Shown one piece after another: positions 15,478-24,071 of a DNA stretch of 62,300 nucleotides; within the stretch, counting starts at the first letter, position 1; each line of letters opens with the position of its first letter. The DNA is from Rhodocyclaceae bacterium (lineage in GTDB: Bacteria; Pseudomonadota; Gammaproteobacteria; Burkholderiales; Rhodocyclaceae), in the NCBI GenBank assembly GCA_004379165.1, contig NKXK01000037.1:1-62300 (forward strand). Direction: 5' to 3'. The position numbers and the translations under genes are program-made. Under the pieces are notes generated by a model that had not been told where the DNA came from, made no database searches, and saw only the letters and a program-made list of their open reading frames with translations.

Positions 15478-18015
15478 ATGAAACTGCCCACCTTCCTGCA
15501 CGGTATCCGCGGCAAGCTGATCGGCATTTTTGTCGTCATCAAGGTCGTGCCGCTGGTGTTACTGGCCTGGTTTGCCTGGAATGCGACCAAGCAACTGGGC
15601 GACGAAGTATCGATCAAGGCCGGCAGCATGGCGGATGCCATGCTAACAACGATCAAGGCCATGGGCCAGACCGTCACCGCCGACTCGATCCGCGCTCTTG
15701 ACCTGCGCTCGCGGGAAGCCATCGAGGCGATGACCACCGACACCGCCAAGGAAATCGCTGATTTTCTCTACGACCGCGACCGTGACCTGAAACAGGCGGC
15801 TCAGTTGCCGCCGACCGAAGCCGCCTATCGCGCCTTCCTCTCCGGTCACACCCGCACACTGCGCAAGCACGGCCCCTGGCAACTGGCCGAGGATGGCAAA
15901 TCGTGGGTACCGGTGCAGCCAGTCAACCGGGAATCCAGAGTGACCCGGCCGGTGCTGCCGGACAACGCCAAGGACTTCCACGCCCGGCCACCTGAATATC
16001 TCGGCGAACCAGAAGATCGCCCGTTGTTCGTCGAAATGACCTTTGTCGATCTAGGCGGCAACGAAAAGGTCAAGATCACGACCAGCGACCTGACCCAAAA
16101 ATCGCTGAAAAACGTCGTTGACCGCAGCAACACCTTCATCAAGGCCGAGACCTATTTCGCGGAACTGAAAAAACTCAAACCGGGCGAAATATACGTCTCC
16201 GATGTCATCGGCGCCTATGTGCCGACCCAGGCCATCGGCCCCTACCTGCCGGCAGCACTTGAAAAGGCCGGCAAGCCCTTCACCCCGGAAGCATCCGCCT
16301 ATGCCGGCACCGAGAATCCCGTCGGCAAGCGCTTCCGTGGCATCGTCCGCTGGGCGATGCCGGTCGTTCAGGGCGGCAAAATCAGCGGCTACGTCACACT
16401 GGCGCTTGACCACGATCATATCCGCCAGTTCTCGGACCGCCTGATGCCTACCGAGGAACGCTACGCGCCAATCTCGGATGCGATCAAGGGCAATTACGCC
16501 TTCCTTTGGGATCACAAGAGCCGCTCGATCTCGCATCCACGCGATTACTTCATCGTCGGCTACAACCCGGACACCGGCCTGCCGGAAACCCCGTGGATGG
16601 ATGAGGCGCTTTATGAGGAGTGGCAGGCCAGCGGCAAGCCATCGCACGACTTTCTCTCCGGCATCCCGCCCTTCCGCGACCAGGACCTCAAGCGCAAGCC
16701 GGCCAAGCCGCTGATCAAGGCCGGCACCGTGGCACTCGATTGCCGCTACCTCAACTTCTCGCCGCAATGCGACGGCTGGAATGCCGTCACCGAACATGGC
16801 GGCTCAGGCTCTTTCGTCATATTCTTCTCCGGGCTGTGGAAGCTGACCACGGCCGCCGCCATCCCCTACTACACTGGCCAGTACGGCAAAACGCCGCAAG
16901 GCTTCGGCTTCGTCACCATCGGCGCCAATGTCGATGATTTCCACAAGTCCGCCACCGAAACTGCCGGCAAGATCAACGCGCTGGTCAATGAAAAGGACAC
17001 CAGCTTCAAGGCCCAGCGTGGCGAAATGATCGACGGCATCGAGAGTAGCCTGACCAGCACCGCCATGGGTCTCTGGGGCTCGACGCTGCTGATGGTCGCC
17101 GTGGTGATCTTCATCGCCATCTGGATGGCCAATCTGCTGACCGGCCGCATTACCGGCATGATCGACGGCATCCATGCCTTCCAGCGCGGCGACCTCAAAC
17201 ATCGCCTCGACGCGCGCGGCAATGACGAAATGGCCGAATTGGCGACCTCTTTCAACAAGATGGCAGACACGGTCGAGGCTTCCTTCAGTCGCCTGGAGGA
17301 AGCCAAGGAGCGCGCAGAGGAGGCCAGTCGTCTCAAATCCGCCTTCGTCGCCACCGTCTCGCACGAGCTGCGGACGCCCCTCAACGGCATCCTTGGCTTT
17401 GCCGAACTGCTGCAGTCGGAATTGACCGAGCCCGACCAACTGGAATACGCCAACGTGATCCACCGCAGCGGCGAGCACCTGCTGACGCTGGTCAGCGAAA
17501 TTCTCGACCTGGCCAAGATCGAAGCCGGCGAAATGGTCTTTACGCCTGCCGATATCTCGCTCGACCAGTTCCTGCGCGACGCGGCCGCAGTGCATCGCAG
17601 AGCTGCGGCCAACAAGCAACTGGGCTTCGATATCCAACTGGCCGACGACCTGCCCGAAAGCTTCCATGCTGATCCGGTGCGCCTCAAGCAGATCCTCAAC
17701 AATCTGCTGAGCAACGCCATCAAGTTCACCGCCAATGGCGAGGTATGCCTGAGTGCCAGCCGGCGGGGCGATGAACTCTGTCTGGCCGTCCGCGACACCG
17801 GCATCGGCATCCCGCAGGAAAGTCTGGAAGTGGTGTTCGAGAAATTCAAGCAGCTGGAAAATTTCCTGACCCGCGAACATGGCGGCACCGGCCTCGGCCT
17901 CGCCGTGGTCAAGCAACTGGTCGAGCGTATGGGTGGCCGGATCACGCTTGAATCGGAAGTGGGCGTCGGTTCGACCTTCAGCGTTTTCTTCCTGATCTCC
18001 AAGAGTGCCGAATGA
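15478..18015 (+). CDS. Membrane sensor histidine kinase with large periplasmic domain
   Basis: An 845-residue sensor kinase. A membrane helix at residues 14-34 and a second near 525-550 enclose about 490 periplasmic residues of double-Cache type, containing FLWDHKSRSISHPRDYFIVG and a cysteine pair (LDCRYLNFSPQCDGW). Next come HAMP (from about 550), a coiled coil, HisKA with the phosphorylated H629 in VSHELRTPLNGILG, and an HATPase with the N box NNLLSNAIKF and G boxes DTGIGIPQ and GGTGLGLA. The ligand is unknown. The Shine-Dalgarno AGGAGGAG is strong. The stop overlaps the receiver gene by four bases, so that receiver is the likely partner. Confidence 0.93.
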   Translation: MKLPTFLHGIRGKLIGIFVVIKVVPLVLLAWFAWNATKQLGDEVSIKAGSMADAMLTTIKAMGQTVTADSIRALDLRSREAIEAMTTDTAKEIADFLYDRDRDLKQAAQLPPTEAAYRAFLSGHTRTLRKHGPWQLAEDGKSWVPVQPVNRESRVTRPVLPDNAKDFHARPPEYLGEPEDRPLFVEMTFVDLGGNEKVKITTSDLTQKSLKNVVDRSNTFIKAETYFAELKKLKPGEIYVSDVIGAYVPTQAIGPYLPAALEKAGKPFTPEASAYAGTENPVGKRFRGIVRWAMPVVQGGKISGYVTLALDHDHIRQFSDRLMPTEERYAPISDAIKGNYAFLWDHKSRSISHPRDYFIVGYNPDTGLPETPWMDEALYEEWQASGKPSHDFLSGIPPFRDQDLKRKPAKPLIKAGTVALDCRYLNFSPQCDGWNAVTEHGGSGSFVIFFSGLWKLTTAAAIPYYTGQYGKTPQGFGFVTIGANVDDFHKSATETAGKINALVNEKDTSFKAQRGEMIDGIESSLTSTAMGLWGSTLLMVAVVIFIAIWMANLLTGRITGMIDGIHAFQRGDLKHRLDARGNDEMAELATSFNKMADTVEASFSRLEEAKERAEEASRLKSAFVATVSHELRTPLNGILGFAELLQSELTEPDQLEYANVIHRSGEHLLTLVSEILDLAKIEAGEMVFTPADISLDQFLRDAAAVHRRAAANKQLGFDIQLADDLPESFHADPVRLKQILNNLLSNAIKFTANGEVCLSASRRGDELCLAVRDTGIGIPQESLEVVFEKFKQLENFLTREHGGTGLGLAVVKQLVERMGGRITLESEVGVGSTFSVFFLISKSAE

Positions 18016-18371
18016 GCGAACGTCACGCCCTGGTCGTTGATGACCACTCGACCAACCGTCTGCTAGGAGGCACCCTGCTGAAAAAACTCGGGTGGACGGT
18101 TAGCGAAGCCGACTGCGGGGAGACCGCCCTGAGTGTGGCGGCCGGGCGCCATTTCGACCTGATCCTGCTCGACATCAGCATGCCCGGCATTTCCGGCGAG
18201 GAAACCTGTAGCCGCCTGAAGGCGATGACGCATCCACCGGGCCGCATCATCGCCTATACCGCCCACGCCTACCCGGAAGACCGCGATCGCCTGCTCGCCG
18301 GGGGCTTTGATGACATACTGGTCAAACCGGTAAATCGCCAACGCCTTGAAGAAGTTGTCGGCCCGGCCTGA
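18012..18371 (+). CDS. Single-domain response regulator (receiver only)
   Basis: A 119-residue receiver domain with no output domain. The acidic pocket is D10/D11, the phosphoacceptor D54 is in LLDISMP, the switch Thr is in AYTAHA and the conserved Lys is in ILVKPVN. It overlaps the kinase by ATGA and is almost certainly phosphorylated by it. Such receivers either act on a partner protein, as CheY does, or work as phosphate sinks or relays of a hybrid kinase split into two genes. The C-terminus is short, which fits the split-hybrid idea. Confidence 0.92.
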   Translation: MSERHALVVDDHSTNRLLGGTLLKKLGWTVSEADCGETALSVAAGRHFDLILLDISMPGISGEETCSRLKAMTHPPGRIIAYTAHAYPEDRDRLLAGGFDDILVKPVNRQRLEEVVGPA

Positions 18372-18411
18372 CCGCCACTGACATGGTCAGGCGCCCATCA
18401 GCGTGGTGGCG

Positions 18412-18417
18412 TATAAT
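18412..18417 (+). promoter_or_regulatory. -10 element just before rhlE
   Basis: A perfect TATAAT ends eight bases before the rhlE ATG. If used, transcription would start within one to three bases of the start codon and the mRNA would be nearly leaderless. There is no clear -35 hexamer and no Shine-Dalgarno before the ATG. Confidence 0.45.
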
Positions 18418-18425
18418 GTGGCCCC

Positions 18426-19943
18426 ATGCCTGAAATCAATACCTTAGCCGGCGACAGCGTCGGCACCCCGGCGGCTGAGCCCGAACCCGAAATTACCTTT
18501 GCCGACCTCGGCCTCGCTCCGGAAATCCTGCGCGCCCTGTGCGACAAGGGTTACAGCAAGCCGACGCCGATCCAGGCCAAGGCCATCCCGCTCGTCATCA
18601 GCGGCAAGGACATCATGGGTGGCGCGCAGACCGGCACCGGCAAGACCGCCGCTTTCACGCTGCCGCTCCTGCAGCGCATCCTGCCCTTTGCTTCCAGCAG
18701 CCCGTCGCCAGCCAAGCACCCGGTACGCGCCCTGATCCTCGCGCCAACGCGCGAACTGGCCTTGCAGGTCTTCGAGTCGGTCAAGGACTACAGCAAGCAC
18801 ACACCACTGCGCGCCATGTGCGCCTTTGGCGGCGTCGACATCAAGCCGCAGATCGCCGAACTGAAAAAGGGTGTCGAAATCCTTGTCGCCACCCCGGGCC
18901 GCCTTCTCGACCACGTCGAGTCGAAAAGTGTCAGCTTCAATTCGGTGCAGGCACTGGTGCTTGACGAAGCCGACCGCATGCTCGACATGGGCTTTATCCC
19001 CGATGTGACGCGCATCCTCAACATGCTGCCGGCGCAGCGCCAAAGCCTGCTCTTTTCGGCGACCTTCTCTGAAGAAATCAAGAAGCTCGCCGATAACATG
19101 CTGCAGGCGCCGGTGCTGGTCGAAGTCGCCCGACGTAACCAAGTCTCGGAAACCATCACCCACCGCGTGCATCCGGTTTCGGAGTACGGCAAGCGCGGCC
19201 TGCTGACCAAGCTGCTGAAATCTGGCGAGATTCGTCAGTGCATCGTCTTCATGCGTACCAAGCAGGGTTGCTCGCGCCTGACCCGCGAACTGCAGCGCGC
19301 CGGCATCAAGGCCGACGCGATTCATGGCGACAAGAGCCAGCTCGACCGCATCAAGGCCCTCGACGCCTTCAAGGCCGGCGAAACACATGCACTGATTGCC
19401 ACCGACGTCGCCGCCCGCGGCCTCGATGTTGATGACCTGCCCTATGTCATCAATTACGAACTGCCGCATACGCCGGAAGACTACGTCCACCGTATCGGCC
19501 GAACCGGCCGTGCGGGCAAGATGGGCAACGCCATTTCGCTGGTCAGCGCTCACGAAGTGGGCTATCTGGTCGACATCGAAAAACTGATCAAGCGGCCGAT
19601 CGAACAGCTCGAGGTCGCCGGCTTCGAACCGGAGCCGGAGTACGAATACCCCCCGGGCAACAAGAAGAAGCGTAGCGCCCCCGTCGTCGCCCCGATAGCC
19701 CATCGTCCTGAACGCGGCGAGCGCCCCGCGCGTCCGGAGCGTGAACGGGGCGATCGTCAGGAACGTCGCCCTCGCCGCAACCCGATGATTGCTGCCGACG
19801 GCTTCGACTTCAGCAAGCCCTACGAGGACAACTCGCCGCGCGGTGAAGTCCCCGATTCGCCGGTCGCACCGCCCAAGGCCGACCCACAAAAACCGAAGAA
19901 AGTTGTCGCCGCGCTACTCGGTGGCCTCGGGCGGAAATCCTGA
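18426..19943 (+). CDS. rhlE: DEAD-box RNA helicase RhlE
   Basis: A 505-residue ATP-dependent RNA helicase involved in ribosome assembly and RNA turnover. The Q motif (ITFADLGL...KPTPIQAKAIP) is followed by motif I AQTGTGKTAAF, PTRELA, VLDEADRMLDMGF, SATF, and motif VI HRIGRTGRAG. The last 100 residues are a basic Arg-rich tail (ERGERPARPERERGDRQERR) that binds RNA. ATG at 18426 is the first usable start, since the next methionine is inside motif I. It lies 54 bases after the receiver gene with its own possible promoter. Confidence 0.95.
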   Translation: MPEINTLAGDSVGTPAAEPEPEITFADLGLAPEILRALCDKGYSKPTPIQAKAIPLVISGKDIMGGAQTGTGKTAAFTLPLLQRILPFASSSPSPAKHPVRALILAPTRELALQVFESVKDYSKHTPLRAMCAFGGVDIKPQIAELKKGVEILVATPGRLLDHVESKSVSFNSVQALVLDEADRMLDMGFIPDVTRILNMLPAQRQSLLFSATFSEEIKKLADNMLQAPVLVEVARRNQVSETITHRVHPVSEYGKRGLLTKLLKSGEIRQCIVFMRTKQGCSRLTRELQRAGIKADAIHGDKSQLDRIKALDAFKAGETHALIATDVAARGLDVDDLPYVINYELPHTPEDYVHRIGRTGRAGKMGNAISLVSAHEVGYLVDIEKLIKRPIEQLEVAGFEPEPEYEYPPGNKKKRSAPVVAPIAHRPERGERPARPERERGDRQERRPRRNPMIAADGFDFSKPYEDNSPRGEVPDSPVAPPKADPQKPKKVVAALLGGLGRKS

Positions 19944-19971
19944 CTACTGGACAGGGCATCACCCCAACAAG

Positions 19972-19998
19972 AACGGCGCCCTCATGGCGCCGTTTGTA
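19972..19998 (+). terminator. Hairpin terminator after rhlE
   Basis: AACGGCGCC-CTCAT-GGCGCCGTT is a perfect nine-base stem followed by TGTATTTG. It lies between the rhlE stop and the end of the convergent PP2C gene, and may act on both strands. Confidence 0.7.
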
Positions 19999-20042
19999 TT
20001 TGTTGGCGAATCAGCAAACTGCGAACGCCGGAATTGGCTGAA

Positions 20043-20849
20043 TTATCGGGTTGACCGTGGCACGAAGCCAGGCGTTGGCGTCGGCGTGGGTTTCTCGGGC
20101 GGCGATGCTTCGTTGAGCTTGATGATCGCCAGCGAGACGTTATCCGCGGCGCCCTTCGCCCGATGCCGCGCCATGTCAATCAGCATCTCGCTCGCCTGGC
20201 GCGCCGAATTACCGGAAATGATGCGGGCAAGTTCCAGATCGTCGAAATAGGCCCAGAGCCCGTCCGAACACAGCAAAAAGGCATCGCCGGCGGCGAGGTC
20301 ATCGGTTTCGCCATAATCGAAACGCGGATCCTCCCGCCCACCCAGCGAGGTCAGCAGCACGTTGCGGTTTGGATGGGTCAGCGCCTGTTCCGGCGTGATC
20401 CGTCCGCTGGCAATGAGATGCTCGACGTAGGAGTGATCAACGGTACGCTCGACCGCACGGTTGCCACGGAAGCGATAGAGGCGGCTGTCACCGCAGTGTG
20501 ACCAGGTCATCCGCCCCGGTTGCAGCAGCAGCATCACTGCCGTGCTGTGCGGATCCTTTTCGTTCATGAAGCGCGACGCCTTGATCATCGTATGTGCCTC
20601 GCGCATGCTGTTTTCCAGCATGCATTTCGGGCTCTCGTCTGCCGGCGAAAAGTGGTTCAGGTTAGTCTTTGCGGTATGGATCACCTGCTCGGCGGCCAGC
20701 GCACCACCGGTATGCCCGCCCATGCCATCAGCCACCACGGCGAGCGCGACACCGCGCTTTGTGGCATGAGCCAGAATCGCTACGCGGTCCTGCTGTTCCT
20801 TGCGGTCTCCCTGATGCTGTGCGGCACATGCATCGATGCTAATTGCCAT
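20043..20849 (-). CDS. PP2C-type serine/threonine protein phosphatase
   Basis: A 268-residue soluble PP2C phosphatase. The metal-binding aspartates are in EQQDR (D21) and VVADGMGGHTGGALAAE (D41), then HCGDSRLYRFR, LLCSDGLW and GAADNVSLAII. The C-terminal tail is Pro/Thr-rich (KPTPTPTPG). A perfect AGGAGG sits four bases before the ATG. No partner kinase gene is adjacent. Stand-alone PP2C enzymes of this type counteract Hanks-type kinases in type VI secretion or stress control, but nothing here points to either. Confidence 0.93.
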   Translation of the reverse strand: MAISIDACAAQHQGDRKEQQDRVAILAHATKRGVALAVVADGMGGHTGGALAAEQVIHTAKTNLNHFSPADESPKCMLENSMREAHTMIKASRFMNEKDPHSTAVMLLLQPGRMTWSHCGDSRLYRFRGNRAVERTVDHSYVEHLIASGRITPEQALTHPNRNVLLTSLGGREDPRFDYGETDDLAAGDAFLLCSDGLWAYFDDLELARIISGNSARQASEMLIDMARHRAKGAADNVSLAIIKLNEASPPEKPTPTPTPGFVPRSTR

Positions 20850-20909
20850 CCGGCCTCCTTTATTGGCAGAAGATTAGCACGAAGGACATAAGGCGGCATT
20901 AACATTGTG

Positions 20910-21746
20910 TCAATAGCCTTGGGGCGAGAGAATCTTGGCGGCGAAGGCGGTATAGCGCTCGAGAATGACATCGACGAATTCCGGCAGCGAGTCTTCACTC
21001 AAACCCAGTTCGGGCAACGCCTCGTCCTTGATCTGAGCCCACTCCGGGTTGGCGACGTGCTGGTCGTGATAGTAGATCTCGACTGCCAGGTGAAGGATGG
21101 CCAACATGCTGCGCGCAGCATGCCACCCCGCTCATCCATGGCATGGTGATAGCGAATGGCATCGCAAATAATGCCGGGCGGGCAACGAGATAGCCAACCA
21201 CACAATCATCGGCGTTTAACTTGGCATCCTCCTCAGCCAGGTCAGGCCAGCCCCCCGGCTCGCCGAGATGCATCTTGGCGCAATAGGTCGGAAAACGCTG
21301 AATCAGCGGCGGCACGCCGTAATCGTGGAAGAGGCCGGCCACATAAGCCTGAACGGGGAACATGTTGCACACTGCCACCCGTTCGTCGGCCACCAGCATC
21401 GCCAATTGGCCGATGGCCTGAGAGCGCGCCCAATATGCATAGAACAACTCACGATGATGGCGAACATTCTGCGCAATGGCCAGCGCAATGGCCTGCACCA
21501 GGTTGAAGGTCTGGCGGACACAGACTGCATGCAGAATCGCTTCGACACTCTCGAAAGGCTGGTGCTGGCGACAGGCAGGATTCCCGACTACCTTGAACAG
21601 CATCGCCGTCAGCGCCGAATCTCCTTGCGCGCCATCAGCTTGCGCAGTTCGTCGAGTAAGCGCGGCTACGCCGGCAGCTTGATGCAGGCCGCGTCATCCG
21701 GCGGCAAGTCGCGGGAGATTTCAAATACGGAGGGAGCAGCAGTCAT
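20910..21746 (-). pseudogene. Multiply broken HDOD domain gene
   Basis: The ATG at 21746 overlaps the glcF stop (ATGA) and opens MTAAPSVFEISRDLPPDDAA, but a TAG follows after 26 codons. Homology then resumes in other frames: LTAMLFKVVGNPACRQHQPF, VEAILHAVCVRQTFNLVQA, the HD-like GLFHDYGVPP and NADDCVVGYLVAR, then after a shift GIICDAIRYHHAMDERG, and after another shift MLAILHLAVEIYYHDQHV to the TAA at 20910. So there is one stop and at least three frameshifts, one of them at the palindrome GCATGCTGCGCGCAGCATG. The original product was an HDOD signalling protein. The number of lesions makes sequencing error an unlikely full explanation. Confidence 0.82.
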
Positions 21747-22972
21747 GTCAGGGCTTCGTCGACCAATTCTATCCAGTGGCGGACCGGCATCACGCTGCCA
21801 GACTGCAAGTGGGTCAGGCAACCGATGTTGGCAGTCGCAATGACCGCTGGCCCACCGGCATTCAGGGCCGAGAGTTTGTTACGACGCAGTTGTTCTGACA
21901 AGGCCGGCTGCAACACCGAGTAGGTGCCTGCCGATCCACAGCAAAGATGGCCGTCCGCCACCGGTGTCAGGTTATAACCTGCGGTGATCAGCAGCGATTC
22001 GATGACGCCGCGGATTTTCAGTCCATGCTGCAGCGTGCACGGCGCATGGAAGGCAAGCGGGCCACGTCCGGTCTTGGGCAGCAACTCGCGCAGGCGTTCC
22101 ACCTCTGCCGTCACCACTTCCGCGGGATCGCGGCACAGCGCACTGATTTTTGCCGCCTTTTCCGCGTAGACCGGATCATCGGCAAGAATGTGACCGTAGT
22201 CACGCACCTGCACCCCGCAACCGGAAGCGGTAACGACAATAGCCTCGACGCCGGCCTCGACATGCGGCCACCAGGCGTCGATATTACGGCGCATGTCCTG
22301 CTTCGCATCGTCCTGCGCGTTCAGGTGGAAGCGCACCGCACCACAACAACCTGCGCCGTCCGCTTCGAAGAGAGAGATGCCGAGCCGGTCGAGCACCCGT
22401 GCCGTTGCCGCATTGATATTCGGTGCCAGTACCGGTTGCACGCAACCGGCCAGCGCCAGCATGCGCCGGGAATGCGCGGCCGCAGCCGGCCATGGCCGTG
22501 CTGCACTGGCCGTCGGCGGCAACTTGTCAGCCAGCGCGGACGGCAATAACGGTTTGACAGCACGCCCCAGCGTCACCGCCGGTCCGAACAAGGCCGGATT
22601 GGGCAGCACGGTTTTCAGCAGCGTCCGCTTTACGCTGTCGGCCAGCCGGCGCGGTAGCTTTTCCTCGACGACCGCACGGCCGATATCGAGCAGATGGCTG
22701 TAATTAACCCCCGACGGGCAGGTCGTTTCGCAGGAACGGCAGGTCAGGCAGCGGTCGAGGTGGTCGCGGGTCTTTTCACTGACCGCCTTGCCCTCCAGCA
22801 CCTGCTTGATCAGGTAAATGCGCCCGCGCGGCCCGTCCAGTTCGTCGCCGAGCAGCTGGTAGGTCGGGCAGGTCGCGGTGCAGAAGCCGCAATGCACGCA
22901 TTTGCGCAGAATCTCGCCGGCGACCTTGCCAGCGGGGGTATCGCGGATGAAATCGGCGAGTTGGGTATCCAT
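21743..22972 (-). CDS. glcF: Glycolate oxidase iron-sulfur subunit
   Basis: A 409-residue subunit of the membrane-associated glycolate dehydrogenase GlcDEF, which oxidises glycolate to glyoxylate and passes electrons to the quinone pool. Two [4Fe-4S] ferredoxin motifs are present (CVHCGFCTATCP near residue 26 and CLTCRSCETTCP near 75), followed by two CCG-type domains (GCCGAVRFH and LCCGSAGTYS). It starts 22 bases after glcE. Its stop overlaps the decayed HDOD gene. Confidence 0.96.
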   Translation of the reverse strand: MDTQLADFIRDTPAGKVAGEILRKCVHCGFCTATCPTYQLLGDELDGPRGRIYLIKQVLEGKAVSEKTRDHLDRCLTCRSCETTCPSGVNYSHLLDIGRAVVEEKLPRRLADSVKRTLLKTVLPNPALFGPAVTLGRAVKPLLPSALADKLPPTASAARPWPAAAAHSRRMLALAGCVQPVLAPNINAATARVLDRLGISLFEADGAGCCGAVRFHLNAQDDAKQDMRRNIDAWWPHVEAGVEAIVVTASGCGVQVRDYGHILADDPVYAEKAAKISALCRDPAEVVTAEVERLRELLPKTGRGPLAFHAPCTLQHGLKIRGVIESLLITAGYNLTPVADGHLCCGSAGTYSVLQPALSEQLRRNKLSALNAGGPAVIATANIGCLTHLQSGSVMPVRHWIELVDEALT

Positions 22973-22994
22973 GAGCCGCTCCGTTCAGTGCAGG

Positions 22995-24071
22995 TCAGAA
23001 TTCGGCATACAGGCGGCCGGGGTTGAGGATGCCCTTCGGGTCAAAGGCTTTTTTCAGCCGACGATGCAGTGCAAGCAGGGCAGGACTCAGCGGCGTGAAC
23101 GCATCCTCAAGACAGCGCAGCGACTCCGGCGCCCGGTACAGCGTCGCATGGCCGCCGAGGCGGGCAGCAGTACCGCGAATGGCCGGCTGCTCGCCGGCAT
23201 ACCAGCGCACACCGCCGCCCCATTCAATGGCCAGCAGACCATCGAGCACGGCATCGGGCGCCGTCGTCGGCACCGCCATGCGCCACAGCACCGGCGAAGC
23301 AAACGCCGGGTGCGTCTGTTCGACAACCGATTTCCACAGGTTTTCCGGGTTTACCGCGCCCTGCAGGAAGTTCCCTTGGGGAATCGCGTTTCCACCCAGC
23401 GCCTTGCTGGCAGCCTCGACTGCGGCGCCCGCACCGGACAGGCGCAGCCAGAGTTTCCCGTCGTGCCAGAACGATCCCGACACCGGCATGGGCTGGCCGC
23501 CCCAGGCATTCAGGCTACGCACGGCCTCGTCGGCAGCGCACTCGAGGACCAGCGTCGTCTCCGCCAGCGGCTTCGGCAACACCTTGAGCGTCAGCTCGGC
23601 GATCACGCCCAGCGTCCCCAGGCTCCCCGCCAGCAGGCGCGACACGTCGTAGCCGGCGACGTTCTTCATCACCTGCCCGCCAAAAGTCAGCAACTGCCCG
23701 CTGCCGTCGACAATCTTCGCCCCGAGGACGAAATCGCGTACCGCACCGGCCTGCATGCGGCGCGGGCCGGAGAGGCCGGCAGCAACGCAGCCGCCAACCG
23801 TTGCCTTGCCGAAGTGGGGCGGCTCGAAGGCAAGCATCTGCCCCTTTTCGGCCAGCACGGCCTCGATCTCCGCCAGCGGCGTGCCGCAACGGGCCGTCAG
23901 GTACAACTCGGTCGGCTCGTAGGCGACGATGCCGCGATAGCCGGAGAGGTCGAGCACCTCGCCCGCCAGCAGGCCACCGTAAAAATCCTTGCTGCCGGCA
24001 CCGCGCAGGCGCAAGGGCGTGTGGCTGGCGTGGGCGGCCTGCACGGCCGCGACAATCTGTTCCAGCGTCAT
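22995..24071 (-). CDS. glcE: Glycolate oxidase FAD-binding subunit GlcE
   Basis: A 358-residue FAD-binding protein of the GlcDEF complex. The N-terminal FAD domain has PLRLRGAGSKDFYGG and GCVAAGLSGPRR, shorter than in GlcD, and the C-terminus ends with the typical DPKGILNPGRL. The ATG at 24071 shares one base with the glcD stop (TGATG). A TTG one codon upstream is less likely. Confidence 0.95.
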   Translation of the reverse strand: MTLEQIVAAVQAAHASHTPLRLRGAGSKDFYGGLLAGEVLDLSGYRGIVAYEPTELYLTARCGTPLAEIEAVLAEKGQMLAFEPPHFGKATVGGCVAAGLSGPRRMQAGAVRDFVLGAKIVDGSGQLLTFGGQVMKNVAGYDVSRLLAGSLGTLGVIAELTLKVLPKPLAETTLVLECAADEAVRSLNAWGGQPMPVSGSFWHDGKLWLRLSGAGAAVEAASKALGGNAIPQGNFLQGAVNPENLWKSVVEQTHPAFASPVLWRMAVPTTAPDAVLDGLLAIEWGGGVRWYAGEQPAIRGTAARLGGHATLYRAPESLRCLEDAFTPLSPALLALHRRLKKAFDPKGILNPGRLYAEF

